DNA of 11,387 bases, from positions 6,397 to 17,783 of the forward strand of contig DPKR01000067.1 of the NCBI GenBank assembly GCA_003542415.1, read 5' to 3'. The stretch comes from Alphaproteobacteria bacterium (GTDB taxonomy: Bacteria; Pseudomonadota; Alphaproteobacteria; RF32; CAG-239). The position numbers and the translations under genes were made by a program. Below, one piece after another: positions 1 through 7,662 of the stretch. Numbering within the stretch: the stretch's first letter is position 1; each line of letters opens with the position of its first letter. The notes beneath the pieces are model-generated. The model worked only from the letters and a program-made list of their open reading frames with translations. It was not told where the DNA came from and made no database searches.

Positions 1-416
1 GTTAAAGCATCTTGGGTTTTGCCTTCGTTAAACAAAAGGTCTGCAATTTGAATACGCGCAAGTTCGCTATAAATGCCGTTGTTGCCAGCAGCTATTTTTT
101 CAAGCGCGGCAATCATGTCGGCATTGGATTGACCGAAATTTGCGGCAATGTAGGCATCTGTTTTTGTACGGAACTGATTTTCGCGCCAATTTTTAATTGT
201 TTCAAAGCTAACCGTTGCGCTCAAAACCAAAGCAATGCACAAAGTTACAAATAGGCCGTATTTTTTCCAAAAAGCTTTTAAATTATCATTTTTGACTTCT
301 TCATCAACTTCCATAATGAAAGCATCTGCGACAGTTTCATCATATGCGGCAGTCTTTTTTGAAGGAGCTTGTTTTGCGGATGTTTTTTTTGCTGGTTTTT
401 TCGGTTCTTTTGTCAT
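1..416 (-). CDS. Membrane-anchored TPR_21 (YfgM-like) protein, partial (C-terminus off window)
   Basis: The frame is open from an ATG at 416-414 to the left edge, giving 138 visible codons and no stop. A lysine/alanine/proline-rich cytoplasmic tail (residues 1-30) is followed by an acidic segment with the motif EVDEEVKNDNLKAFWKKYG (36-54). One membrane helix (about 54-71) comes next, then a helical region resembling the start of a tetratricopeptide domain (AALEKIAAGN, YSELARIQIADLLFNEGK). The order 'EVDEE - FW(K/R)KYG - single helix - TPR helices' is that of the TPR_21 family, which includes E. coli YfgM, an inner-membrane partner of the Sec translocon and periplasmic chaperones. The role here is inferred from the family. 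The start is supported by AAAGGA ending 7 nt upstream. The 70-nt gap from the gene before it contains a plausible promoter. The basic 30-residue extension before the family core is longer than in YfgM. Confidence 0.8.
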   Translation of the reverse strand, partial: MTKEPKKPAKKTSAKQAPSKKTAAYDETVADAFIMEVDEEVKNDNLKAFWKKYGLFVTLCIALVLSATVSFETIKNWRENQFRTKTDAYIAANFGQSNADMIAALEKIAAGNNGIYSELARIQIADLLFNEGKTQDAL

Positions 417-445
417 TGTAAAATCCTTTGTTGATATAATGTTTT

Positions 446-473
446 AATATAAAACTTTTTTTGCGGTTATCAA
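446..473 (-). promoter_or_regulatory. Candidate sigma70-type promoter for the TPR_21 gene
   Basis: On the minus strand, TTGATA (473-468) and TATATT (451-446) are separated by 16 bp and lie about 30 nt upstream of the ATG at 416. This is a prediction from hexamer matches in an AT-rich gap, so it is only moderately specific. No terminator hairpin is visible after the preceding gene, so read-through transcription is also possible. Confidence 0.4.
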
Positions 474-486
474 ATGTTTTTAACGT

Positions 487-1671
487 TTATTCTTCTCTCA
501 TTTCGCAGATTAAAAAGCCTTTAATCCAACGAAGATCGTCAGGAGAGAGTTTGCTGAACACTGTTGTTACTTGGCGCTCTGTGATGAGGTTGATGGCATA
601 ACGACCTGTTGTCGGCGTTAGGAAAATATCAATCCCGCGCAGAGCGGTGAAAGGAATAACAGTATCCTGAAATGCAAAACCTAAAATTTTTCTGAAAATA
701 ATAATCTTTCTTTTATGGATAAGCATAATATCCCGAACGATTAATGTTAAATAAGCATAGATAATAAGCGTTAAAGCCAACGCGTAAAGCACAAGCGTGG
801 CGTTTAAGGGGATGTATTTGATGATGATGTCGTGGTTGAAAAAGGCATATGCCAAGACAGAGCCCAAAAGAAGAATTGTTAAAATATTCAAAGAGCTATA
901 TAAATCAAGTATGGCATGTCTGACTTTGATCATCTTTTTATCATTTTTTTGTTTACATACAAAATTTCTAGAGTGTTTCTTTTCAAGCAAGAAGTTTTTC
1001 GGCAAGTTCCAACTCTTGACAACATCTGAAAACGAGCGATCCATATCAGAAGCGTTATGTGAAACCATGCCTTTTTCAGAAATATGGAGAGGAGGCAGGT
1101 TCAATTTTAAGGCGTATTCTTTCCAAATTGTGCGGATGCGTTTGGGGTTTGTGGAGATATAAAGCGGAACTATTTTTTCGGGATCTTGATGGTAAAGCTC
1201 AACAATGAATTTGTTGCGGCTGATTAAACCTGATTGGCAAAATTTTAAACGCAGGCGAACACCGGAATAGTTAGACAGCTTTTCGGTAAAGCTGTGAGGT
1301 TTGCCGATGACGGGATAGTCTTTTGCGGTGATGTTTTCGCCATCAAAAGAAATCTTTTTGAAGCGAATATCATAAAATACTGAGAAAACAACAATACCAG
1401 CACCCAAAATAAGCAGAATCCAACCGAAAGTTTCCGTTGAAACAAAAGAATGAACTTTTATGGTTGATTTTGTGATATATTTTTCAAAATCTGTTGAACC
1501 CTCAAAACTGGTCAGATTTAAAAGATATGTGCCCAAAATGAAAAAGAGGATGCCGAAAATGCCCGAGAAAAAAAGCATCAGCTTAGAAAGCCTATCTGTT
1601 GCGCTCGTAGGCAGATGGTCCAGTTTTAAGCAGAATTTTTGGCTATAGTGTTCACGAAATGTCGATTTCAT
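487..1671 (-). CDS. Four-helix membrane protein with two beta-rich domains, internally duplicated; function unknown
   Basis: The protein has 394 residues and I do not recognise it as a named family. Membrane helices are predicted at about 31-52, 83-100, 258-278 and 291-312. Each helix pair is followed by a soluble, beta-rich stretch of 75-90 residues (101-190 and 313-390). The two halves start alike: helix, then D-I, then a basic patch and KKISF (105-109) against RKIIIF (321-326). This suggests an internal duplication of 'two helices + PH-like domain', similar in layout to the bacterial PH (bPH/YdbT-type) membrane proteins; that comparison is inference. A basic linker (about 191-257) joins the halves. 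No enzyme motif is seen. The frame could open at TTG 1674, but ATG 1671 is chosen because AAGGA lies 8 nt before it and only 5 nt before the TTG. A TATACT hexamer at 1716-1711 could be its -10, without a convincing -35. Confidence 0.75.
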   Translation of the reverse strand: MKSTFREHYSQKFCLKLDHLPTSATDRLSKLMLFFSGIFGILFFILGTYLLNLTSFEGSTDFEKYITKSTIKVHSFVSTETFGWILLILGAGIVVFSVFYDIRFKKISFDGENITAKDYPVIGKPHSFTEKLSNYSGVRLRLKFCQSGLISRNKFIVELYHQDPEKIVPLYISTNPKRIRTIWKEYALKLNLPPLHISEKGMVSHNASDMDRSFSDVVKSWNLPKNFLLEKKHSRNFVCKQKNDKKMIKVRHAILDLYSSLNILTILLLGSVLAYAFFNHDIIIKYIPLNATLVLYALALTLIIYAYLTLIVRDIMLIHKRKIIIFRKILGFAFQDTVIPFTALRGIDIFLTPTTGRYAINLITERQVTTVFSKLSPDDLRWIKGFLICEMREE

Positions 1672-1679
1672 CAAATATG

Positions 1680-1684
1680 TCCTT
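1680..1684 (-). promoter_or_regulatory. Shine-Dalgarno AAGGA deciding the start at 1671
   Basis: AAGGA on the minus strand sits 8 nt before ATG 1671. The same 6-8 nt spacing is used by most genes of the window (416, 3505, 4689, 5196, 8815), which favours this ATG over the TTG one codon upstream. Confidence 0.6.
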
Positions 1685-1770
1685 ATGGTTTAGAATCTAT
1701 ACCGAAGTCAAGTATACACATTTTTTTTAAAGAATCATCACTTTTTTTTGATTTACTCAATGGATAAGAT

Positions 1771-1790
1771 ATCTTTTTGTTAAGAAAGAT
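1771..1790. promoter_or_regulatory. Short inverted repeat in the divergent intergenic region (possible operator)
   Basis: ATCTTTTT (1771-1778) and AGAAAGAT (1783-1790) form an 8-bp dyad (one G-T pair) around GTTA. It lies between the divergent membrane-protein and diguanylate cyclase genes, directly before a TATAGT hexamer (1793-1798) that could serve as -10 for the cyclase gene. It could bind a regulator, but in sequence this AT-rich such dyads arise by chance. Confidence 0.25.
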
Positions 1791-1824
1791 TTTATAGTTT
1801 TGATTTAAAATAAATCTGTTTTAA

Positions 1825-3501
1825 ATGACGGGAAATTTTGAGATGTTTTTTTTAAGCTTTTTTGACAGTTTGAGTGCTTTTTTGTTTGGTTTTTCTTGTT
1901 TGGTTTTTTTAGGGGTTGCAACTTGGCGCGCGGGGGCCTTAAAATACGCAAAAGGATTAAAAGAACTTTGGCTTGCTTTTTTTGTTTTTTTCTTGAGCGC
2001 TCTTTTTTACAGCAGATATGCTTTTTTTGTTCGAAACGGCGTTTCTTATGAGGTTTTGACTTTTTTGAGGCTGTTTTTAACAATCGGCGCAACGGTTTTG
2101 CTTCTTGAAGCTTCAAGTAATATTTTGCTTTTTAAAGATTTGCCGCTTCATATTATGTTTTTCTTTATTTCAATGGGGCTTGCGGCAAGTCTATATGCTG
2201 TTTTTGTTGCCGACAGTGCAGCTCTGGAAGAAAATGTGAGTTTTATTGTGCCGATGATCGGGCTCATTTATTTGTTTTTAAGTTTTGTTTCGCAGCCTAA
2301 TTTAAGCAAAAACCAAGGAGCTCTTTTGGCCGCTTTTTGTGTGGTTGGAATGATTGAGCAGTTGGCGTTCAATTTGTTTTTGGGACTCGGCTTTTCGTTT
2401 ATATTTACACTCGTGCTGATGCTTATTCTTGCCGGATCATATTTTTTGATGATTGCGGAACATAGCGAAAACGCAAGAGCAGAAAGCGCTGAGAGCTTGA
2501 AAAAAATGTCTGAAAATGTGGAGAACATTATTAAATCTTCGCCGTTTCCGATTGTGATTTCAAAGCTCAAAAACGATGTGATTGTTTTTGCAAACCAAAA
2601 CGCTTTAAAGCTTTTTGCTATTGACCCAAGTGAACTTGCAAGATACCATTTTAAAGATTTTTTTGTTGATGCCGAAAACAGAAAACTTTTGCTTGAGAAA
2701 CTGGAACACAACAGGCAGGTGCAGGATTTTGAAATTTTAGTGAAAACAATGCTCGGTTCAACGCCTTTTTGGTTGATGGTTTCGGCAAATGTGATTGAAT
2801 ATAAGGGGGATATGGTGCTTTATACCGCATTTCAAGACATCACAAGCCGAAAAGAGCGGGAAAAAGTTTTGCAAAATCAGGCCGACAGGGACCCTCTGAC
2901 TTCAATCTACAACAGACGTTATTTTGAAAAAAGTGTGTCTGAAAAAATCAAAAAATCCCTCAAGGATCAACAACCGTTTGCTGTTTTGATGATTGATGCA
3001 GATTATTTCAAAGATATTAATGATAAATACGGGCATAAAATCGGCGACAAGGTTTTGATGGAGCTCGCGCATGTTGTGGAACGTTCGGTTCGTCCGGATG
3101 ATGTGGTGGCACGTTATGGGGGGGAAGAATTTGTAGTGTTTTTGAATAATGTTGATTCTAAGATTGCACTAAGCGTTGCCGAGAGATTAAAAGAGGCCAT
3201 TGCAAATGCCGTTGTTTACAGCGAAGACGGAATGCCGGTGTTGTGGACGGTGAGTGTTGGGGTTGCACCATCTGGAATCTCAGATGATGCGGGAACAATG
3301 ATCAAAATGGCAGACGATGCGATGTATTTGGCTAAAAACAAGGGCAGAAACAGAGTAGAATATTATAACCAAAAAGAAATTGAATCCTTAAAGCGCAAGA
3401 ATTTGCCAAGACAACAAGTTCATCCGGTGTTGGAAAGACAAGAAGATGAAGAAATTTCACTTTTGGATGATGTTGATTTAGGACACCTGCTGAAGGACTG
3501 A
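1825..3501 (+). CDS. Membrane-bound PAS-GGDEF diguanylate cyclase
   Basis: The 558-residue protein is predicted to make cyclic di-GMP from two GTP at the inner membrane. About seven hydrophobic helices fill residues 5-215, ending in a short coiled segment. A PAS domain (about 233-343, from ENIIKSSPFPIVIS to the closing FQDITSRKERE) precedes the GGDEF domain (353-517). The cyclase active site is intact as GGEEF (432-436), with the upstream DPLTSIYNRR (356-365) and a metal-binding FKDIND-type segment. An RPDD (423-426), five residues before GGEEF, matches the RxxD inhibitory site, so feedback by c-di-GMP is expected. There is no EAL domain. An acidic tail (about 520-558, ending DVDLGHLLKD) of unknown role follows. 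ATG 1825 has no Shine-Dalgarno; ATG 1843, six codons inside, has GGGA 9 nt upstream and may be the real start. No domain is affected. The N-terminal helix region is not a sensor type I can name. Confidence 0.93.
   Translation: MTGNFEMFFLSFFDSLSAFLFGFSCLVFLGVATWRAGALKYAKGLKELWLAFFVFFLSALFYSRYAFFVRNGVSYEVLTFLRLFLTIGATVLLLEASSNILLFKDLPLHIMFFFISMGLAASLYAVFVADSAALEENVSFIVPMIGLIYLFLSFVSQPNLSKNQGALLAAFCVVGMIEQLAFNLFLGLGFSFIFTLVLMLILAGSYFLMIAEHSENARAESAESLKKMSENVENIIKSSPFPIVISKLKNDVIVFANQNALKLFAIDPSELARYHFKDFFVDAENRKLLLEKLEHNRQVQDFEILVKTMLGSTPFWLMVSANVIEYKGDMVLYTAFQDITSRKEREKVLQNQADRDPLTSIYNRRYFEKSVSEKIKKSLKDQQPFAVLMIDADYFKDINDKYGHKIGDKVLMELAHVVERSVRPDDVVARYGGEEFVVFLNNVDSKIALSVAERLKEAIANAVVYSEDGMPVLWTVSVGVAPSGISDDAGTMIKMADDAMYLAKNKGRNRVEYYNQKEIESLKRKNLPRQQVHPVLERQEDEEISLLDDVDLGHLLKD
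3493..3497 (+). promoter_or_regulatory. Shine-Dalgarno for the methyltransferase, embedded in the cyclase gene
   Basis: AAGGA lies within the last codons of the diguanylate cyclase gene, 7 nt before ATG 3505. The cyclase stop codon (3499-3501) sits between this site and the next start, so ribosomes finishing one gene cover the start site of the other. Confidence 0.7.
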
Positions 3502-3504
3502 GAA

Positions 3505-4650
3505 ATGGGATGTGAAGTTTATCAAAATTGCGGCGGATGCGTGTTTCGGGAACTTGATTTGAAAACTTATCAAGGCAAAAAAGAAAATCAAGTCAGAGCG
3601 TTGTTGGAAGAAAAATTAGGAACACTCGAAAATATTTGGCAGACACCGCTTTTTATGAAAGACGGATCGCGCAGAAGAGCAGCTTTTGCTTTTGAATTTA
3701 AGAAAAACAGGCTTGTTTTCGGGTTTAATGAAAACAAAAGCAACCAAATTGTTGATGTTGAGCAATGCCAGATGATGAGCAAAAAAATCAACGAAGAACT
3801 TTTGGCGCTAAGGGGGTTGGTCGAAGCGCTTTGCAAGATTGCCAGCCAAAAAAAAATAAAAGGTAAAAAGTTTGAAAAAGTGCAAATCTTAAAAGGAGAT
3901 TTGCAGGTTTTGGAAGCTGAAAACGGGCTCGATGTGGTTTTGGAAACCGAAAAGGAACTTTCGCTTGACCACAGGATGGAAATTTGTGATTTTATGAACG
4001 GTCATGATAGCTTTATTCGCTTTTCTTGGCGCAAAAAACACGCTTATGAAGCAGAACCGATTTTGGAAAAAACAAAGCCGTTTATTAAGATAGGCGAAAT
4101 TGATGTTTTTGTGGCGCCGGGAGATTTTTTACAAGCTTCAAAGGAAGGAGAACAAGCTCTTGTGAAACTTGTTTTGGAATCAATTGGTCAAACACGTGGC
4201 AAAATGGCTGATTTGTTTTGCGGGATAGGTACGTTTTCTTATGCGCTTTCGGCTTTGAAAGGTGCAACGGTTTTGGCTGTTGATGTGAGTAAATCGCTTT
4301 TGAAAGGGTTTCAAAATTCAATCGACAGGCAGATGATTCAAAACATTAAAATCAAAGAAAAAAACCTGTTTTTATATCCCCTAACGGCAGAAGAACTCGA
4401 AGGGTTTGATGTGATTGTGTTTGATCCGCCGAGGGCAGGTGCAAAGGCTCAGGTTAAAGAATTGTGTTTGATGGCGGTTGATAAAAGGGTGCAAAAAATT
4501 GTGGGCGTTTCCTGCAACCCCGAGACTTTTGCAAGAGATGCAAAAATGCTTGTGGATGCGGGATATAAGCTAAAGAAAATAACAATGGTGGATCAGTTTG
4601 TTTATTCTGATCACAGCGAAATTGTTGCGTTGTTTACAAATGAAAAATAA
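3505..4650 (+). CDS. Class I SAM-dependent RNA m5U methyltransferase (RlmD/RlmC/TrmA family), iron-sulfur type without TRAM
   Basis: The 381-residue enzyme should transfer a methyl group from SAM to C5 of a uridine in rRNA or tRNA. Cys3, Cys9 and Cys12 (in NCGGC) with Cys88 (EQCQMM) match the four ligands of the [4Fe-4S] cluster of RlmD/RlmC. The SAM site is DLFCGIGTF (236-244). The family glutamine is in FLQAS (Gln210), and FDPPRAG (306-312) is present. The catalytic cysteine is in SCNPETF (Cys337), and the C-terminal general base is in DHSEIV (Glu372). The protein begins directly at the cluster motif, so the TRAM RNA-binding domain of E. coli RlmD is absent, as in RlmC. Which uridine it modifies (23S U1939, U747 or tRNA U54) cannot be told from sequence. 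It follows the cyclase gene by 3 nt, implying one transcript and coupled translation, although no functional link is evident. Confidence 0.92.
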   Translation: MGCEVYQNCGGCVFRELDLKTYQGKKENQVRALLEEKLGTLENIWQTPLFMKDGSRRRAAFAFEFKKNRLVFGFNENKSNQIVDVEQCQMMSKKINEELLALRGLVEALCKIASQKKIKGKKFEKVQILKGDLQVLEAENGLDVVLETEKELSLDHRMEICDFMNGHDSFIRFSWRKKHAYEAEPILEKTKPFIKIGEIDVFVAPGDFLQASKEGEQALVKLVLESIGQTRGKMADLFCGIGTFSYALSALKGATVLAVDVSKSLLKGFQNSIDRQMIQNIKIKEKNLFLYPLTAEELEGFDVIVFDPPRAGAKAQVKELCLMAVDKRVQKIVGVSCNPETFARDAKMLVDAGYKLKKITMVDQFVYSDHSEIVALFTNEK

Positions 4651-4661
4651 ATGAATATAAT
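4633..4661 (+). promoter_or_regulatory. Strong sigma70-type promoter for lipoprotein-tkt-ssb
   Basis: TTTACA (4633-4638) and a perfect TATAAT (4656-4661) are 17 bp apart. Transcription would begin near 4668, about 20 nt before the lipoprotein ATG. The -35 lies inside the last codons of the methyltransferase gene. This is the best promoter match in the window. Confidence 0.65.
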
Positions 4662-4688
4662 AGAAAAAAAACTGAACGGAGAAATGTT

Positions 4689-5180
4689 ATGAAAACGAAG
4701 TTATCACTTTTAATTCTTCCTTTAATTGCAGGGTGTGTGAGCTATTCTCAAGAAACTTATGAAGACTTGGGAGCTTGTCCGAAAGTTCAAATCAGGCAAG
4801 AAGACAGATCCATCATTCAAAAAGCAGGCGGTAGAGATTTGTTTAAAATTGAAATGGTGGGGTATAACGGGCATTGCTATTATGACGAGCGTGTTCAAAA
4901 AGACAAAGCCGTTGTTTCACCAACCTTTAAAATCACACGTTTGAGCGACACAAACATTGAAGATGTGCATTTTTCATATTATTTGGAAACTTATGAAGGG
5001 CCTGCGAGATTTTTGGGTAAGAAGACTTATTTTTCTGAAGTTCGGATGCCGAAAGGATCTTTTGAAAGCTATCATACAGCAGATGGCGGAGAACTTTCTG
5101 TTCCGGCAGGTGAATATGACTTTGAAATGTATGCCGGTTTGAATGCCGTTTTGCAAGACAGTGAATATAAAACAAAATAA
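4689..5180 (+). CDS. Small lipoprotein of unknown function
   Basis: The protein has 163 residues. A lysine-containing start, a hydrophobic stretch (5-15) and the lipobox I-A-G-C with Cys16 make a classical lipoprotein signal peptide, so the mature protein (about 148 residues) should be lipid-anchored on the periplasmic side. The mature part has two cysteines (Cys30, Cys63) that could form a disulfide. It is rich in alternating polar/hydrophobic and aromatic residues (CYYDERV, VHFSYYLETYEGPARFLGKKTYF), consistent with a beta-sandwich. No known domain is recognised. GGAG lies 7 nt before the ATG. An ATG at 4684 in another frame is closed two codons later. The gene ends 15 nt before tkt and probably shares its transcript, which does not by itself indicate a shared function. 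Confidence 0.8.
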   Translation: MKTKLSLLILPLIAGCVSYSQETYEDLGACPKVQIRQEDRSIIQKAGGRDLFKIEMVGYNGHCYYDERVQKDKAVVSPTFKITRLSDTNIEDVHFSYYLETYEGPARFLGKKTYFSEVRMPKGSFESYHTADGGELSVPAGEYDFEMYAGLNAVLQDSEYKTK

Positions 5181-5195
5181 AAAAAGGATTTTACG

Positions 5196-7148
5196 ATGGA
5201 TAGACAGGTTTTGATGGCAAATGCCGTCCGTTTTTTAAGCGTTGATGCAATAAACAAAGCAAACTCAGGGCATCCGGGAATGCCGCTCGGGATGGCTGAT
5301 GTGGCAACAGTTTTGTTTTCAAAATTTTTGAAATTTAATCCGCGTGTGCCAAAGTGGTTTGACAGAGACAGATTTGTGCTTTCTGCCGGACATGGTTCTA
5401 TGCTTTTATATTCGCTCTTATATTTGACGGGTTATGAAGATATCAGCCTTGATGATATTAAAAATTTCAGACAGCTTCATGCCAAAACGGCAGGGCATCC
5501 GGAATATGGGCATCTGCAGGGAATTGATATGACAACGGGGCCTTTGGGGCAGGGAATTTCTTCAGCTGTCGGTATGGCTTTAGCGGAAAGAATCGTGAAT
5601 GCAAAATTCGGCGACAAGCTTTGTAACCACTTTACCTATGTGATTGCAGGTGACGGATGTTTGATGGAAGGGATTTCGGAAGAAGCAGCCGCTATTGCCG
5701 GGCACTTGAAATTAAACAAACTCATTGTTTTTTGGGACAATAATAATATTACGATTGACGGCACGGTTGATGATGCAAGCTCGGTTGACCAGGCAAAACG
5801 TTTTGAAGCAATGGGGTGGAACACAATCGAAATCAACGGACACGATTTTTTAGAGATTGAAAATGCAATCTTGAAAGCGCAAAAATCAGACAAACCGACA
5901 CTCATTGCTTGTAAAACAACAATAGGATATGGCGCGCCGAACAAGTGTGGGACTTCAAAATGCCATGGGTCACCTTTGGGAGAAGAAGAAACAGCTTTGA
6001 TGAGAGAAAACTTGGGCTGGAAATATGCAGAATTTGAAGTGCCCGAAGATGCGCTCAAAGCTTGGCGCGAAGCGGGACTGCGCTCAGATGAAGAATATGC
6101 GCTTTGGCAAAGAAATGTTGCCGGAAACAAAGCTTTTGAAGATTATGTTAACGATGTTTTGCCTGATGGTTGGAACAAAGATTTGGACGCCTTAAAAGAA
6201 AAAGCTATTGCCGAGCAAACAAAAGTTGCGACACGCAAAGCTTCGCAGATGTGTTTGGAAGAAATTGTGAAAAATGTGCCGCAAATGGTTGGCGGATCTG
6301 CCGATTTGGCGGCTTCGAATTTGACGTTGACGAGCTATTCGAAAACAATCAAGCCAAATGAATATGGCGGCAACAACATTAAATACGGGATCAGAGAACA
6401 CGCGATGGGCGCGATGATGAACGGGCTTGCTTTGCACGGCGGTGTGATTCCGTTTGGCGGAACATTTTTTGTGTTTTCGGATTATATGCGCCCGGCAATG
6501 AGGCTTGCTGCTTTGATGGGTGTCAGGGCAATTTATGTTTTAACACATGATTCAATCGGCGTTGGTGAAGACGGACCGACGCACCAGCCGATTGAGCATT
6601 TGGCCTCATACAGAGCAATGCCGAACATTTATACCTTCAGGCCATGTGATGTGGTGGAAACGGCAGAGGCTTGGGAAATTGCAATCACGAGCGAGCGAAC
6701 ACCTTCAATTTTGGCACTTTCAAGGCAGAATCTGCCAATGCTTAGAACGGATGCAAAGGAAAATTTGAGCAGAAAAGGTGCGTATGTGATCAAAGACTGC
6801 GAAGGTGAACGCGATGCAACAATCATTGCCACCGGTTCGGAAGTTTCGTTGGCGGTTGAGGCGCAAGCAAAGCTCAAAGAAAAGGGTATTCAAGCTGCGG
6901 TTGTTTCGATGCCTTGTATGGAGCTTTTTGACAGGCAATCTGAAGAATACCGGCGAAAAGTTTTAGGAACAGCGCCGTGTGTGGCTGTTGAAGCGGCAAC
7001 AACGTTCGGTTGGGATAAATATGCTGATGCAACCGTTGGAATGGAAACTTTCGGCGCTTCGGGCAAAGGCTCGGATGTTTATGAATTTTTCGGTATAACG
7101 GTTAATGAAATTATCAAAAAGGTTGAAAAACTTTTGATTTTAAAATAA
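5196..7148 (+). CDS. tkt: Transketolase
   Basis: The 650-residue, TPP- and Mg-dependent enzyme transfers two-carbon units between ketose and aldose phosphates in the non-oxidative pentose phosphate pathway, linking glycolysis to ribose-5-phosphate and erythrose-4-phosphate supply. Length is close to the usual 650-670. The order is TPP-binding domain (about 2-330), pyrimidine-binding domain (about 350-520) and C-terminal domain (about 535-645). Visible landmarks are His26 in SGHPGMP, His66 in AGHGSM, TAGHPEYGHL and TGPLGQG. The diphosphate/Mg motif is GDGCLMEG (Asp153) running to WDNNN. Glu401 in REHAMG is the catalytic glutamate of the second subunit, and EDGPTHQPIEHL is also present. AAAGGA precedes the ATG by 7 nt, in a context almost identical to that of the gene starting at 416. 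It lies between a lipoprotein gene and ssb, on the same strand. Confidence 0.97.
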   Translation: MDRQVLMANAVRFLSVDAINKANSGHPGMPLGMADVATVLFSKFLKFNPRVPKWFDRDRFVLSAGHGSMLLYSLLYLTGYEDISLDDIKNFRQLHAKTAGHPEYGHLQGIDMTTGPLGQGISSAVGMALAERIVNAKFGDKLCNHFTYVIAGDGCLMEGISEEAAAIAGHLKLNKLIVFWDNNNITIDGTVDDASSVDQAKRFEAMGWNTIEINGHDFLEIENAILKAQKSDKPTLIACKTTIGYGAPNKCGTSKCHGSPLGEEETALMRENLGWKYAEFEVPEDALKAWREAGLRSDEEYALWQRNVAGNKAFEDYVNDVLPDGWNKDLDALKEKAIAEQTKVATRKASQMCLEEIVKNVPQMVGGSADLAASNLTLTSYSKTIKPNEYGGNNIKYGIREHAMGAMMNGLALHGGVIPFGGTFFVFSDYMRPAMRLAALMGVRAIYVLTHDSIGVGEDGPTHQPIEHLASYRAMPNIYTFRPCDVVETAEAWEIAITSERTPSILALSRQNLPMLRTDAKENLSRKGAYVIKDCEGERDATIIATGSEVSLAVEAQAKLKEKGIQAAVVSMPCMELFDRQSEEYRRKVLGTAPCVAVEAATTFGWDKYADATVGMETFGASGKGSDVYEFFGITVNEIIKKVEKLLILK

Positions 7149-7188
7149 AGTTAGCCCAATATTAACTTTTAAATCGAAGGAAAAAAAT

Positions 7189-7662
7189 ATGGCCGGTAGT
7201 ATCAATAAGGTTATTTTGGTTGGCAATTTGGGCGCTGATCCGAGAGTGGCAAACACACAAAGCGGCGCTAAAATCGTGAACTTTAATTTGGCAACATCTG
7301 ACAGATGGCGCGACAAAGCAACAGGCGAAATGAAAGAGCGCACAGAATGGCATCGTGTGGTGATTTTTAATCCACAACTTGCAGAAACGGCAGAACGCTA
7401 TTTGCACAAGGGCTCAAAGGTCTATATTGAAGGGCAATTGCAAACGAGACGCTGGGAAGATAACAGCGGTCAAGAAAAATTCATGACAGAGGTTGTGTTG
7501 CAAAATTATGCGGGAACGCTTGTGTTGCTTGATGCAAAAGATGGAGGCGCTTCTGCCGGCGGCGAGGATCCGTTTGGGGCATCTGCTTCAGGCTGGGATT
7601 CAGGCACATCTGATTCTACAGCTCCGGCGGCTGCTGATTTGGATGATGATATCCCATTTTAA
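7189..7662 (+). CDS. ssb: Single-stranded DNA-binding protein
   Basis: The 157-residue protein coats single-stranded DNA in replication, repair and recombination, usually as a tetramer. The OB fold spans about residues 4-112 (INKVILVGNLGADP at its start). Trp40, Trp54 and Phe60 fall at the same positions as the DNA-stacking residues of E. coli SSB, and Trp89 matches Trp88. A flexible Gly/Ala/Ser/Asp-rich tail (about 117-149) ends in the acidic tip DLDDDIPF, which binds partner proteins. GAAGGA lies 7 nt before the ATG. The 40-nt gap after tkt has only a weak 7-bp AT-rich dyad (7147-7153/7163-7169), and TTGAAA-17 bp-TAAAGT at the end of tkt might be an extra promoter. The stop codon overlaps the outer arm of the first large palindrome downstream. 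Confidence 0.97.
   Translation: MAGSINKVILVGNLGADPRVANTQSGAKIVNFNLATSDRWRDKATGEMKERTEWHRVVIFNPQLAETAERYLHKGSKVYIEGQLQTRRWEDNSGQEKFMTEVVLQNYAGTLVLLDAKDGGASAGGEDPFGASASGWDSGTSDSTAPAAADLDDDIPF

Noticed and set aside
12..447. Two overlapping plus-strand reading frames at the left edge.
   Set aside because: The minus strand there encodes a recognisable TPR_21 protein with start, ribosome site and membrane helix; the plus frames are its shadows.
1805..2116. Lysine-rich 103-residue reading frame on the minus strand opposite the cyclase N-terminus.
   Set aside because: It is the antisense of phenylalanine-rich membrane helices (poly-T codons read as poly-lysine) and has no ribosome site or plausible fold.
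7147..7170. Possible terminator between tkt and ssb (AAAGTTA/TAACTTT with four T's).
   Set aside because: The 7-bp stem has only one G-C pair involving each arm's core and a 9-nt loop; too weak to call, and ssb follows 20 nt later.
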